From: Gemmatimonadota bacterium
GTDB taxonomy: Bacteria; Gemmatimonadota; Gemmatimonadetes; Longimicrobiales; Gaopeijiaceae
Assembly (NCBI GenBank): GCA_022822445.1
Contig: JAJEBR010000054.1
Coordinates: 1 to 64,000, forward strand
Length of the DNA stretch: 64,000 bases
Direction: 5' to 3'
Shown: one piece after another, positions 51,370-58,548 of the stretch
Layout of the letters: each line of letters starts with the position of its first letter
How positions within the stretch are numbered: the first letter of the stretch is position 1
The notes under the pieces: generated by a model
The model's database searches: none
What the model saw: only the letters and a program-made list of their open reading frames with translations
What the model was told of the DNA's origin: nothing
Made by a program: the position numbers and the translations under genes

Positions 51370-52107
51370 ATGGACACCAGAACCAGCGATGGCACCAACA
51401 CCGTGTTCTCCGCTGACGGCCGGATCGGCCTGACGGAGCTGGATGTGCGTGGCCATTTCGGAGCCCGCCTCTGGATGGATTCCGCATGGAGCATTCTGAG
51501 TGTGGACACGTTGCCGGCTAACACGGACGAGGATCTGGGGTACAGTCTCGTAACCTGGGAACAGGGTGATGGCCGTGAGAGCTATAGCGCGACCCCCGCG
51601 CCCTTTGGTCCTCGTGACCGCTTGGCGCATGCCCGTACCGGCGGGTATGCGAGAGCTGTCACGTCACGCTACGAAATCAACTTGTACGGTCCCGATGGGG
51701 TCCTGCTTCAAACGATCCGGCGTGACCATTCAGGGCCCATGGTATCAGGTGCCGAGCGGCAGCGCGAGGAATTCGTGATCGACAGCATGACGGCTGTGTT
51801 CGAGCAGTACCCAATCCGGGTTGAGTATGAACCGGGCGAGATCCCCGAGCAGAAGCCGCCGATCGACAATCTGTGGTTCGACGAAGACGGCAGACTGTGG
51901 GTCAAGCTCTGGGACACGGACGGCGATCCGCTCGCAAGGGCGCATGTCTACGGTGGCGATGGCGAGTTCCGCTTCCATGCCGCGTGGCCGGGGGACGTGT
52001 CCCTTCGGCACGGGGCGATCCGCGGCGATGTGGCCATCGGCTTCGCGACGGACGAGTTCGATGTTCCGGAGATCGTGAGGGTGGTATTCGGGCCGGGATC
52101 AGCCTGA
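51370..52107 (+). CDS. Shortened 6-bladed beta-propeller-type protein
   Basis: A 245-residue frame with a good ribosome site (CGGAGGG 8 bases before the ATG) but no signal peptide. The second half matches the C-terminal blades of the lipoprotein propellers in this window: ATPAPFGPRDRLAHARTGG, RYEINLYGPDGVLLQTIRRD and IDNLWFDEDGRLWVKLWD. The first 60 residues do not match. It is probably an N-terminally truncated copy that has recruited a new start, and may be decaying. Confidence 0.5.
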   Translation: MDTRTSDGTNTVFSADGRIGLTELDVRGHFGARLWMDSAWSILSVDTLPANTDEDLGYSLVTWEQGDGRESYSATPAPFGPRDRLAHARTGGYARAVTSRYEINLYGPDGVLLQTIRRDHSGPMVSGAERQREEFVIDSMTAVFEQYPIRVEYEPGEIPEQKPPIDNLWFDEDGRLWVKLWDTDGDPLARAHVYGGDGEFRFHAAWPGDVSLRHGAIRGDVAIGFATDEFDVPEIVRVVFGPGSA

Positions 52108-52132
52108 GGAAACGGCATCTCAGCGGTTGCTG

Positions 52133-52154
52133 AAGTTTATCTTAAGTTTATCTT
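52133..52154. repeat. 11-base direct repeat, AT-rich
   Basis: AAGTTTATCTT occurs twice head to tail (52133-52143 and 52144-52154) just after the truncated propeller gene. One helical turn apart, the copies could bind a regulator of the small frame downstream. Confidence 0.4.
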
Positions 52155-52215
52155 TAGCCGCAGAATGCCGACCCGGTGTCCTTCGTGGCACCAAAATACC
52201 GCCGAGAACCGACCC

Positions 52216-52365
52216 ATGCCGACCACAATCAACGTCGTCATGGAGGAACTCGGGCTGCGGAGGGCGTTGACGACCGCCCGCCACTTTGCGCAGGCCGGAT
52301 TCGAGGTGGTGCCGATGGCACCGGACCGACATCGGGACTGCAAGATCGGGGAGATGCTGAAGTGA
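52216..52365 (+). CDS. Small ORF, possibly a gene fragment (49 aa)
   Basis: Not recognised. MPTTINVVMEELGLRRALTT then ARHFAQAGFEVVPMAPDRHR has ordinary protein composition and a helix-rich look, but is shorter than a stable domain usually needs. No clear ribosome site. It may be a fragment of a lost gene. Confidence 0.3.
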   Translation: MPTTINVVMEELGLRRALTTARHFAQAGFEVVPMAPDRHRDCKIGEMLK

Positions 52366-52396
52366 AGAGGCGTTCGGCCGGTCGAGGAGCCTTCCT

Positions 52397-53626
52397 TCAG
52401 CCAGACGGGCAGGTCACCACGCGGCTCGTATCCGCCGCCAGCCACGCCACCAGCGAATCGCGCTCGGCAGGATTCACGGACAGGCCGTACTTCTGCTTGA
52501 CCTCCAGGATCTTGCCCGCGTACCAGCCGACGTTCTGAGCGGGCTTCCACTCAGCGGCATCCCTGTCGGACTTCTGGTTCCGATTCAAACCGGGGACGGC
52601 AACGGTGAGGTTCACCGAGTCCCCGCCGAAAGTCCGGAAGCGGGTGGAGTCGAGCCCGGAATCGTAGGCCTCCGCCAGCGCCACGATGTGGTCGATGTCG
52701 GTCGCCGCCGTTCCATCCTCCCGGATGTCATACAGCGTGCATGTGTAGGGTGTGTATACCTGCCCGCCCGACTTCGGCAACCCCGCGATGATCTCATCTT
52801 CCAGCGAACTGTACCCCCTGCCGAAGGCATCCCGGTCATATCCCTCGCGCACTCCCTCCTCGCAGACCGGCAGCCCCATCCATGTCGGCGAGCCCAACGG
52901 GCACTGCCTCGGTCCGATCCGGACAACCCGGAGACTGGCGGAGGCGGTCGCCATGAGCGTCCCGCGTGTGACGGTCGCCGCGATCGTGGTCGTGCCCGTG
53001 TCGAGCGCCATCGCAGAACATCCGGACGCCGTGACGGAAGCCGTCGCTACCGAGGTGTCGGACGACACGCACATCCAGGCCGGGTCCACCTCGGAATCGC
53101 CTCCGGTGATCTCGAGCGTGAACTGAGCCGTGTCTCCCACCTCCACCGTGTCGGCCGCGGGCGCGATAGATGCGGTCAGACCGGCTACACTCGTGGTATC
53201 CCGCAGAAGAATGTGCAGGGCCACAACCGCCCAATCGTCCTCTTCGCATCTCTCCTCTGCCTCATAGCGCTCAGCGTCGATCTCTCCCCAAAGGCGACAC
53301 CGCCCGCCGTTCGGATCGTAGTACTCGACGAGCATCATGCCGTCGAAGTGGTCCCCTGTAACGAACGACTGCCACGGATCCGACGGCAACGCGGTATCGC
53401 CCGCGACTTCGAGCACACCGTAGACGAACCCGTCGTTGTCCCGGACCCGGAGCGTGTGGTGGATGCTGTCGCTCGTGACGGTATCGTCGGCCAGTGCGGA
53501 GGCGGGTGACGGCTTTGACCCTCTCCACGTTCCGCTCACATCGAGCGCCGGCCCGTCCGGCGGGGCAAGATCGCTGCATCCCGCCGCGAGGAGCAGGGTC
53601 AACGCCGCGAGCAGCTTCCTGCTCAT
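52397..53626 (-). CDS. Lipoprotein with Big-like domain and HNH (DUF1524-type) nuclease
   Basis: A 409-residue exported protein: signal peptide ending LLLAAGCSD (lipobox). Residues about 25-140 form a beta-rich domain, 145-240 a Big_2-like domain (TASIAPAADTVEVGDTAQFT, ATVTRGTLMATASASLRVV). The C-terminal part is an HNH nuclease of the secreted DUF1524 kind: ATDIDHIVALAEAYDSGLD, SVNLTVAVPGLNRNQKSDR and DAAEWKPAQNVGWYAGKIL. The Asp-His pair and the Asn in the second segment are the expected metal/active site. A surface DNase for nutrient scavenging or competition is inferred. Confidence 0.8.
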   Translation of the reverse strand: MSRKLLAALTLLLAAGCSDLAPPDGPALDVSGTWRGSKPSPASALADDTVTSDSIHHTLRVRDNDGFVYGVLEVAGDTALPSDPWQSFVTGDHFDGMMLVEYYDPNGGRCRLWGEIDAERYEAEERCEEDDWAVVALHILLRDTTSVAGLTASIAPAADTVEVGDTAQFTLEITGGDSEVDPAWMCVSSDTSVATASVTASGCSAMALDTGTTTIAATVTRGTLMATASASLRVVRIGPRQCPLGSPTWMGLPVCEEGVREGYDRDAFGRGYSSLEDEIIAGLPKSGGQVYTPYTCTLYDIREDGTAATDIDHIVALAEAYDSGLDSTRFRTFGGDSVNLTVAVPGLNRNQKSDRDAAEWKPAQNVGWYAGKILEVKQKYGLSVNPAERDSLVAWLAADTSRVVTCPSG

Positions 53627-53827
53627 CAGATTAGTCCTTCCCGCTCAACCTGGAGGCGATTCGGCCCATCGCGTGGGATAATGGTAACACCGAATACCGT
53701 TCTATCAGGTATGGCCGCGCCAAAGGTCCTTGGCAAGCGTCGCGGTTCACTTGTGGGGCTGCCCGACCCTCCGACATGATGAGAGGTGCGAGAAGTCCCA
53801 CCCCCTCACACCGAGGGAGAAGACCCG

Positions 53828-54388
53828 ATGAAGAACCCGAGACATGCGGCACCGGTTTCCGTGCTGACACTGGCATTCCTGCTGACAGCCTGCACGAACC
53901 TGGGGGACGACTTCGCGACTGATGAGGAAGCGGAGGCGGACCGCGAAGCGGCGGAAGCGATGGTGCAAGCCGTGCTGAACGTCCACGCTGCCCACGTGGA
54001 CAGTCGGCGTCCGGCAAGGTTGGTCATGGGAAGCTGGGAGTACGTCGCCGAAGCCGATACGGACTTTAGCCACCGGCTGGGAGCTGCCCTGCGGGGACTC
54101 GAAGAGGAGATGATGGAAGACTCGCCCGAAGCGCCGTGGCTGTTGAGCGCCGACTTCCTGGAAGGGTCCGAGTTGCTTTTCGCGATCTACAACACGGAGG
54201 ATCGATCCGACTGCTGCCGGACAGTCGCCGTGCGTGTCTGGCTCCGGAATGGCAAGCTGGAGTACCGTACCTCGGATGGAGTAGGGTACATCGACTTCGT
54301 TAATCCTCCCCAGACGGTTATTGCGTCCGTCCTGGCCGAGGAAGAGCGGTATATTAAGGACCGGAACGCCAGGCCTCCGGGGCGCTGA
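53828..54388 (+). CDS. Hypothetical lipoprotein (186 aa)
   Basis: Not recognised beyond being a lipoprotein: signal peptide ends AFLLTACTNLG, followed by an acidic helix (ATDEEAEADREAAEAMVQ). The rest has mixed alpha/beta composition with two adjacent cysteines (RSDCCRTVAVRVWLRNG). ATG at 53828 has GAGGGAGAAG upstream; the frame itself extends to 53786. It converges on the propeller lipoprotein gene, with 6 bases between the stops. Confidence 0.65.
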   Translation: MKNPRHAAPVSVLTLAFLLTACTNLGDDFATDEEAEADREAAEAMVQAVLNVHAAHVDSRRPARLVMGSWEYVAEADTDFSHRLGAALRGLEEEMMEDSPEAPWLLSADFLEGSELLFAIYNTEDRSDCCRTVAVRVWLRNGKLEYRTSDGVGYIDFVNPPQTVIASVLAEEERYIKDRNARPPGR

Positions 54389-54394
54389 ACCCGA

Positions 54395-55627
54395 TCAGCC
54401 ACGCCGCAGCCGAAACCCCTCGATCCGCTGAACATCGGTATCCGGATCTACCCCGATCACAAGGATCATCTCCTCGTCGATCCATAGTCCGGGCGGCATG
54501 TCCACCTTGCCCAACCACCGCCCTTCCGGATCGAAGACAAGGGGTCCGTCGGAGCCCGACTCCCAAACCCACAGGTACCCCTCGGTGTCCAGGCGGAACC
54601 ACAGGATCGGAGGGTGAAACTCACGGGGCGGTGCAGCGGCGAGCGACCGCTCCCAGTCTGCCCAGTCAACGTGGGGCCTTCTTTCCGCAACTCTCGTCTT
54701 CCAATCCGCCAATTCCTCGCTCGTGATGGGTACCGGGTCGGCGTCGCGGCGGATGATCCGCTTGAGAGCACCGTCCGCCGCGAACTGATGGATCTCGAAT
54801 CTGTCGCCATCGGTGATGTACACCGAAGGGGGATTCCCACCTGCAGCGACCATGGATTGGCGCGCAAAGGGCGGCCACGAGTAGGAGCGATTGCTCCTGG
54901 TGCCGATGACCTCGCCCCACCTCCACCACCCAAACGAATGAAGAGCGTAGGCGGTATCGATCCGGAGGTATTCAACGGGACGTCGCTGGATCTCGCCGGG
55001 CTGGGGCCGGGGATAGTCCACAATCCCGCGCTGAACAACGAACGAGCCGTCCGGAAGGGGAATCGTGATGGACTCGGGAGAGTATTCGGTGGCTGTCCGC
55101 GTCCTTTCGAGCACGGTGGCGACGTCAAGCCGCCGCGCGCCGACGAAAGTCCCCATGGAATCGAAGTAGTTGACCCGGGTGAAGCCGTAGTCCCAGACGA
55201 CTATGGTGTCGCCCGGCAGGACCTGAATGTGCTGGGGTCGGACGAACTCGCCCGGACCCTGGCCCTTTCGCCCGATCCTCGTCACCAGCTCGCCGGTCGG
55301 CTCGAAGAGGAAGACCGCCTCCTCACCCCCGGAGTGGACCAGGATGTTCCCGTTGGAGAGACGGGCCAGACCGCGCACCTGCCAGATCAGTTGCGACGGA
55401 TCGTCGGGCGATTCAATGACATTGGTGCCCCCGATCACGAATTCGGGCTCCGGATCCACGCTCCAGAGTGCGGAGTCGCCCCACTCGGGGGCGTGGTTTT
55501 CGACGATTTCGATGCCGGCCGAGTCCCACACAGTGACGCGCGGGGCCTCGGGTTCGGGCGGAGGCTGGTCGCAGCCGATCCCGGCGACCGCCAGGGCGAT
55601 CAGGGTTCGCGAGCCGCGGACGATCAC
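54395..55627 (-). CDS. 6-bladed beta-propeller lipoprotein
   Basis: A 410-residue surface lipoprotein; lipobox VAGIGCDQ. Family segments include VTVWDSAGIEIVENHAPEWG, GLARLSNGNILVHSGGEEAV, RIGRKGQGPGEFVRPQHIQ and the terminal DPDTDVQRIEGFRLRRG. The GTG start at 55627 has GGGGGGA upstream and overlaps the vapC stop (GTGA). Thus it is the third gene of a vapB-vapC-propeller operon in which each junction overlaps. Function unknown; a ligand- or partner-binding surface protein is plausible. Confidence 0.8.
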   Translation of the reverse strand: MIVRGSRTLIALAVAGIGCDQPPPEPEAPRVTVWDSAGIEIVENHAPEWGDSALWSVDPEPEFVIGGTNVIESPDDPSQLIWQVRGLARLSNGNILVHSGGEEAVFLFEPTGELVTRIGRKGQGPGEFVRPQHIQVLPGDTIVVWDYGFTRVNYFDSMGTFVGARRLDVATVLERTRTATEYSPESITIPLPDGSFVVQRGIVDYPRPQPGEIQRRPVEYLRIDTAYALHSFGWWRWGEVIGTRSNRSYSWPPFARQSMVAAGGNPPSVYITDGDRFEIHQFAADGALKRIIRRDADPVPITSEELADWKTRVAERRPHVDWADWERSLAAAPPREFHPPILWFRLDTEGYLWVWESGSDGPLVFDPEGRWLGKVDMPPGLWIDEEMILVIGVDPDTDVQRIEGFRLRRG

Positions 55628-56028
55628 CGATCCCCCCGCAACACCACGCACCCGACACGTTCGACCCGCGTGAAGTGAGCGTCGCAAGTCAGGATCACGC
55701 TCGATGTGCGCGCGGCGCAGGCAGCGATCCAGATGTCGTTGGCGGGCAGCGGTGTTCCGGCAGTCCGGAGTTCCGCGACCAGATGAGCGTACTCGTGGGC
55801 GACTTCGTCGTCCAGCGGGATGGTTTCGACCACGGGGTGCGCCAGGAACTCTCTCAGGCGCTCCGCATCCCGCCCGTGCCGTCTGCCCAGCACGAATCCC
55901 GTGTACAGCTCTCCCAGGGCGATCACGGGGAAGCCGATCCAGCTGGCCCCGTCTATCGCCGCGACGGCACGGGAGTCGCCCCGCAGGAACTCGATGTAGG
56001 CGGACGTGTCGAGACAGTAGCGGCTCAC
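55624..56028 (-). CDS. vapC: PIN-domain toxin, VapC type
   Basis: A 134-residue predicted RNase. Acidic PIN residues appear in YCLDTSAYIEFLRGD, IALGELYTGFVLGRRHGRD, LPANDIWIAACA and ILTCDAHFTRVERVG. The GTG start overlaps the vapB stop, and its own stop overlaps the propeller lipoprotein start. The C-terminal HFTRVERVGCVVLRGDR is closely matched by a relic at 58251-58304. Confidence 0.88.
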   Translation of the reverse strand: MSRYCLDTSAYIEFLRGDSRAVAAIDGASWIGFPVIALGELYTGFVLGRRHGRDAERLREFLAHPVVETIPLDDEVAHEYAHLVAELRTAGTPLPANDIWIAACAARTSSVILTCDAHFTRVERVGCVVLRGDR

Positions 56029-56270
56029 TTCCACATCTCGGGATCGATGTCGCCGAACGGGGCGAGGAGGCAGGTGAACTCCCGGGCGCGCTCCTCGCTC
56101 CACTCGCCGGCCAGCCGGCCCAGGCCGTTGGAACGGCGGGTTCCGACGCCCAGGCTCTGCTTGAGCAGGTCGATCGCGGTGCGATTGAGGGACTGACCGC
56201 GCCGCCGCTTTTCGCGCTCGAGAGCGGCGGCGAGCTCGGGCGGTACGTTGCGGATGGTGATGGCCTTCAT
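56025..56270 (-). CDS. vapB: Ribbon-helix-helix antitoxin, VapB/FitA type
   Basis: An 81-residue antitoxin with the classic N-terminus KAITIRNVPPELAAALERE and SLNRTAIDLLKQSLG, a FitA/Arc-like ribbon-helix-helix. The tail WSEERAREFTCLLAPFGDID would block the toxin. It is first in the operon. Upstream, ACTGCAGT at 56296-56303 within a longer imperfect dyad is a possible operator. Confidence 0.85.
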   Translation of the reverse strand: MKAITIRNVPPELAAALEREKRRRGQSLNRTAIDLLKQSLGVGTRRSNGLGRLAGEWSEERAREFTCLLAPFGDIDPEMWK

Positions 56271-56353
56271 GATGACTCCAGAATAACGCTTTCAACTGCA
56301 GTCAAATGATGATGTCATCGGAATCGGCCGTCAAGGTGGGGGCGTCATCCCAC

Positions 56354-56437
56354 TCAATCCCTCGTCAGCCGATACCCCTCGATCCTCTGAACATCGGTAT
56401 CCGGATCGGTGAGGGCTATAAGCATCATGACCTCTGC
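56354..56437 (-). pseudogene. C-terminal relic of a propeller lipoprotein gene
   Basis: The minus-strand frame ends AEVMMLIALTDPDTDVQRIE then GYRLTRD and stop, matching the last 25 residues of the intact neighbour (MILVIGVDPDTDVQRIEG and on). Upstream of this the frame no longer resembles a propeller, so only the tail of a lost paralogue remains. It fills most of the gap between vapB and the next gene. Confidence 0.65.
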
Positions 56438-56566
56438 AGGGAGACGCTGCCGCGAAACCCGTGTTGCCGGTATCTCGTTGTGGGCGGTAGCGGTCTGGTC
56501 GCCTTGATTCTTCCGCGATCGAGACTCGCCCCGCCGGTCCGGCAACTACAAACGTGAGAGGGTCGA

Positions 56567-57566
56567 ATGCCCCGTGCAACATCTGCTCTGGTCCTTGCGC
56601 CACTCGCCTTTGCCGCTTGCGCCGAGGAACCCCCGCCTCCCATCACCGAGCTGTCCATCGACACGCTGGCGGACGGGTCGGTACGGGTCTCGAACCCGGT
56701 GCAGGGACGCTGGGACGAGAGCCCCGGAGCACGATGGCGCCTGGTCGAGAGCCTGCGCATCGGGAGCGCCGTGGCCGACGAAGCGGATGCGTTTGGCAAC
56801 GTCGTCTCCTTTACCCTCGACGAACTGGACCGGCTTTGGATCGGGGACTCCCAGGCCAAGGACGTACGCGTCTTCGACGCCGATGGGAAGTTCGTGCGCA
56901 CGGTCGGCCAGCCGGGCGAGGGGCCGGGGGAATTCGGGGGCATCGGAAGCGTGCGACGTGGTCCGGAAGGCCACATCTGGGTCACGGACTACGACCTCGG
57001 ACGGTATGAGGTCTTCGACACCGCCGGCACGCGGATCGGCGGGCATCGGATGCCGCTGCGATTCGGCGGTTTCTGGATGAGCGGGATGTTCTTCCAGGTC
57101 GAGTACCCGGACGAGGATACGAACAGGCGGGCGTACAGGATCTACCGCTTCACGGCCAGCGGCAGGCTGGAGCCCGATGGACGGGTCTTCGAGCTCCTGG
57201 AACCGCCGCCCGACCCGCCGACGATCGAGTACTCGGACGGGACTGCGTCGTGGATCATTCCGGCACCGTTCACTCCCAATTACGACTGGGTCCTCGGTTC
57301 GGACCTCACCTTCTGGTGGTCCGCCTTTCCAGAACTTCTACCGATCCCGGGACGGCACGCTGTGGGTGCGTCGCTACATCGGGGAAGGCATCCAGAGCTT
57401 CGACATCTTCGACGAGCAGGGGAGACTACTTGGGCAGCCCGAACTGCCGGCCGGCTTCGGCTCGATGTCGGTGAGGTCGATCAGGGAAGACCGGATGTAC
57501 GTGATCGACACGGACGAACTGGGGGTGGACTACGTGGTGCGGCTGGAGATCGTGAAGCCGGAATAG
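56567..57566 (+). pseudogene. Frameshifted 6-bladed beta-propeller lipoprotein
   Basis: The frame from ATG 56567 encodes a lipoprotein signal (LAPLAFAACAEE) and blades such as SFTLDELDRLWIGDSQAKDV and [17 protein letters not shown] as far as DLTFWWSAF. At the TTT of 57326-57328 the sense moves by one base: the other frame continues QNFYRSRDGTLWVRRYIGEG and ends VVRLEIVKPE at 57566. Removing one T restores a product of about 332 residues. Read straight through, the first frame runs to 57922 as arginine-rich nonsense. Confidence 0.75.
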
Positions 57567-58216
57567 GATTGGTCCGCCACATCCGCGGGCACCGCCGCCA
57601 CGGGCTCATCGCACGGAGCCCAATCGGGCAACGGACCGCGTGCCGTCGTCTGCGGTGCCTCCAGAAAGTGCGCGACCGGAGCCGCGAATTCGGCCAGCCA
57701 GACGCGCGTGATCAGCGTGGCCAACCCCGGCCCCGCGTCTCCGATCGTCGTGATCTGGAGTTCAACCGCGGCCTCGAGCTGCCCGCCAGCCTCCCGAAAC
57801 ATGGCCCTTCGCCAGACGAGGCGACCGTAGGCGATGCTTGCACACCCGGGCTCGGCGTTCAGTTCGACCGCCATGCTGTCCGCAAGCGTGTCCCATCGGT
57901 CCGCGGCATCGTCGCCGGATAGCTCCTCGTCGACCCGGTGGACGTAGATCAGCCTCGACTGCCGGGCGGGCGGCCACTGGTCGCCGGTGAACTCGTATTG
58001 GAACCGGCCCCGGGTGTGCTCCTCCAATACCCACCCGCTGTCCGGCTCCAACCAGATGCCGGGACGGGCGAGGCGAAGGTCCTGGAAGGTCATCCCCAAC
58101 TGCACGTTGTACGGGAAGGGACTTGAATCCGGCAAGTCGACAGGCGGGTCGGCACAGGCGGCCGCCACGATGGCCAGGCCGATAACGATCCGTGAAGCGC
58201 TTCTTGTGCTGATCAA
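57530..58216 (-). CDS. Hypothetical lipoprotein (228 aa)
   Basis: Not recognised. The signal peptide ends GLAIVAAACAD. The mature part begins PYNVQLGMTFQDLRLARPGI, a segment resembling short outer-membrane assembly-type repeats, followed by mixed strands (FQYEFTGDQWPPARQSRLIY). TTG at 58216 has AAGGTGA 5 bases upstream. A VapC tail relic directly upstream on the same strand repeats the vapC-lipoprotein order seen at 55,627. Its 3' end overlaps the frameshifted propeller by 37 bases, tail to tail. Confidence 0.6.
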   Translation of the reverse strand: MISTRSASRIVIGLAIVAAACADPPVDLPDSSPFPYNVQLGMTFQDLRLARPGIWLEPDSGWVLEEHTRGRFQYEFTGDQWPPARQSRLIYVHRVDEELSGDDAADRWDTLADSMAVELNAEPGCASIAYGRLVWRRAMFREAGGQLEAAVELQITTIGDAGPGLATLITRVWLAEFAAPVAHFLEAPQTTARGPLPDWAPCDEPVAAVPADVADQSYSGFTISSRTT

Positions 58217-58250
58217 GAGGTCACCTTTCCTCGGTACGCCGCCGCGGGTC

Positions 58251-58304
58251 TCACCGATCCGGTCGGAACACGATGCATCCCACACGTGTGATCCGCGTGA
58301 TGTG
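58251..58304 (-). pseudogene. VapC C-terminal relic
   Basis: The minus strand reads HITRITRVGCIVFRPDR and stop, matching the end of the intact VapC at 55,624 (HFTRVERVGCVVLRGDR). Nothing of the PIN active site remains. The relic abuts the truncated HigB-like frame on the other strand, marking a recombination junction near 58305. Confidence 0.6.
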
Positions 58305-58548
58305 GGAATTGGTTGTCAATACAGCAGTCGGGGCATGCGTGACGCTTGAGCGGGTACTTGCCCGCCTGGACGTGGCGGCCAAACCTTGGGACATGAGCCT
58401 GCCGGGCTTCGGGCTCCACCCACTGAAGGGCGACCGCGCCGGTTATTGGGCGGTAAAGGTGTCCGCCAACTGGCGCGTGGTCTTCCGCTTCGACGGGCGT
58501 GACGTCAGGGATGTGGATTTGGTCGACTACCACCAGGAGGTATGCGAC
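58273..58548 (+). pseudogene. HigB-type toxin relic fused to downstream frame
   Basis: From about 58320 the frame matches RelE/HigB toxins: LERVLARLDVAAKPWDMSLP, FGLHPLKGDRAGYWAVKVSA, NWRVVFRFDGRDVRDVDLVD and YH. The usual N-terminus (MIxSFRxKGL) is absent and replaced by DNA from the VapC relic region. Where the stop is expected the frame reads CAC CAG GAG, so it continues without a stop into the HigA-like leader of the next gene. A TAG to CAG change would explain this. Confidence 0.6.

Noticed and set aside
56567-57922. Single 451-codon propeller gene
   Set aside because: After 57326 the frame becomes Arg/Gly/His-rich nonsense while the propeller sense continues in the neighbouring frame to 57566.
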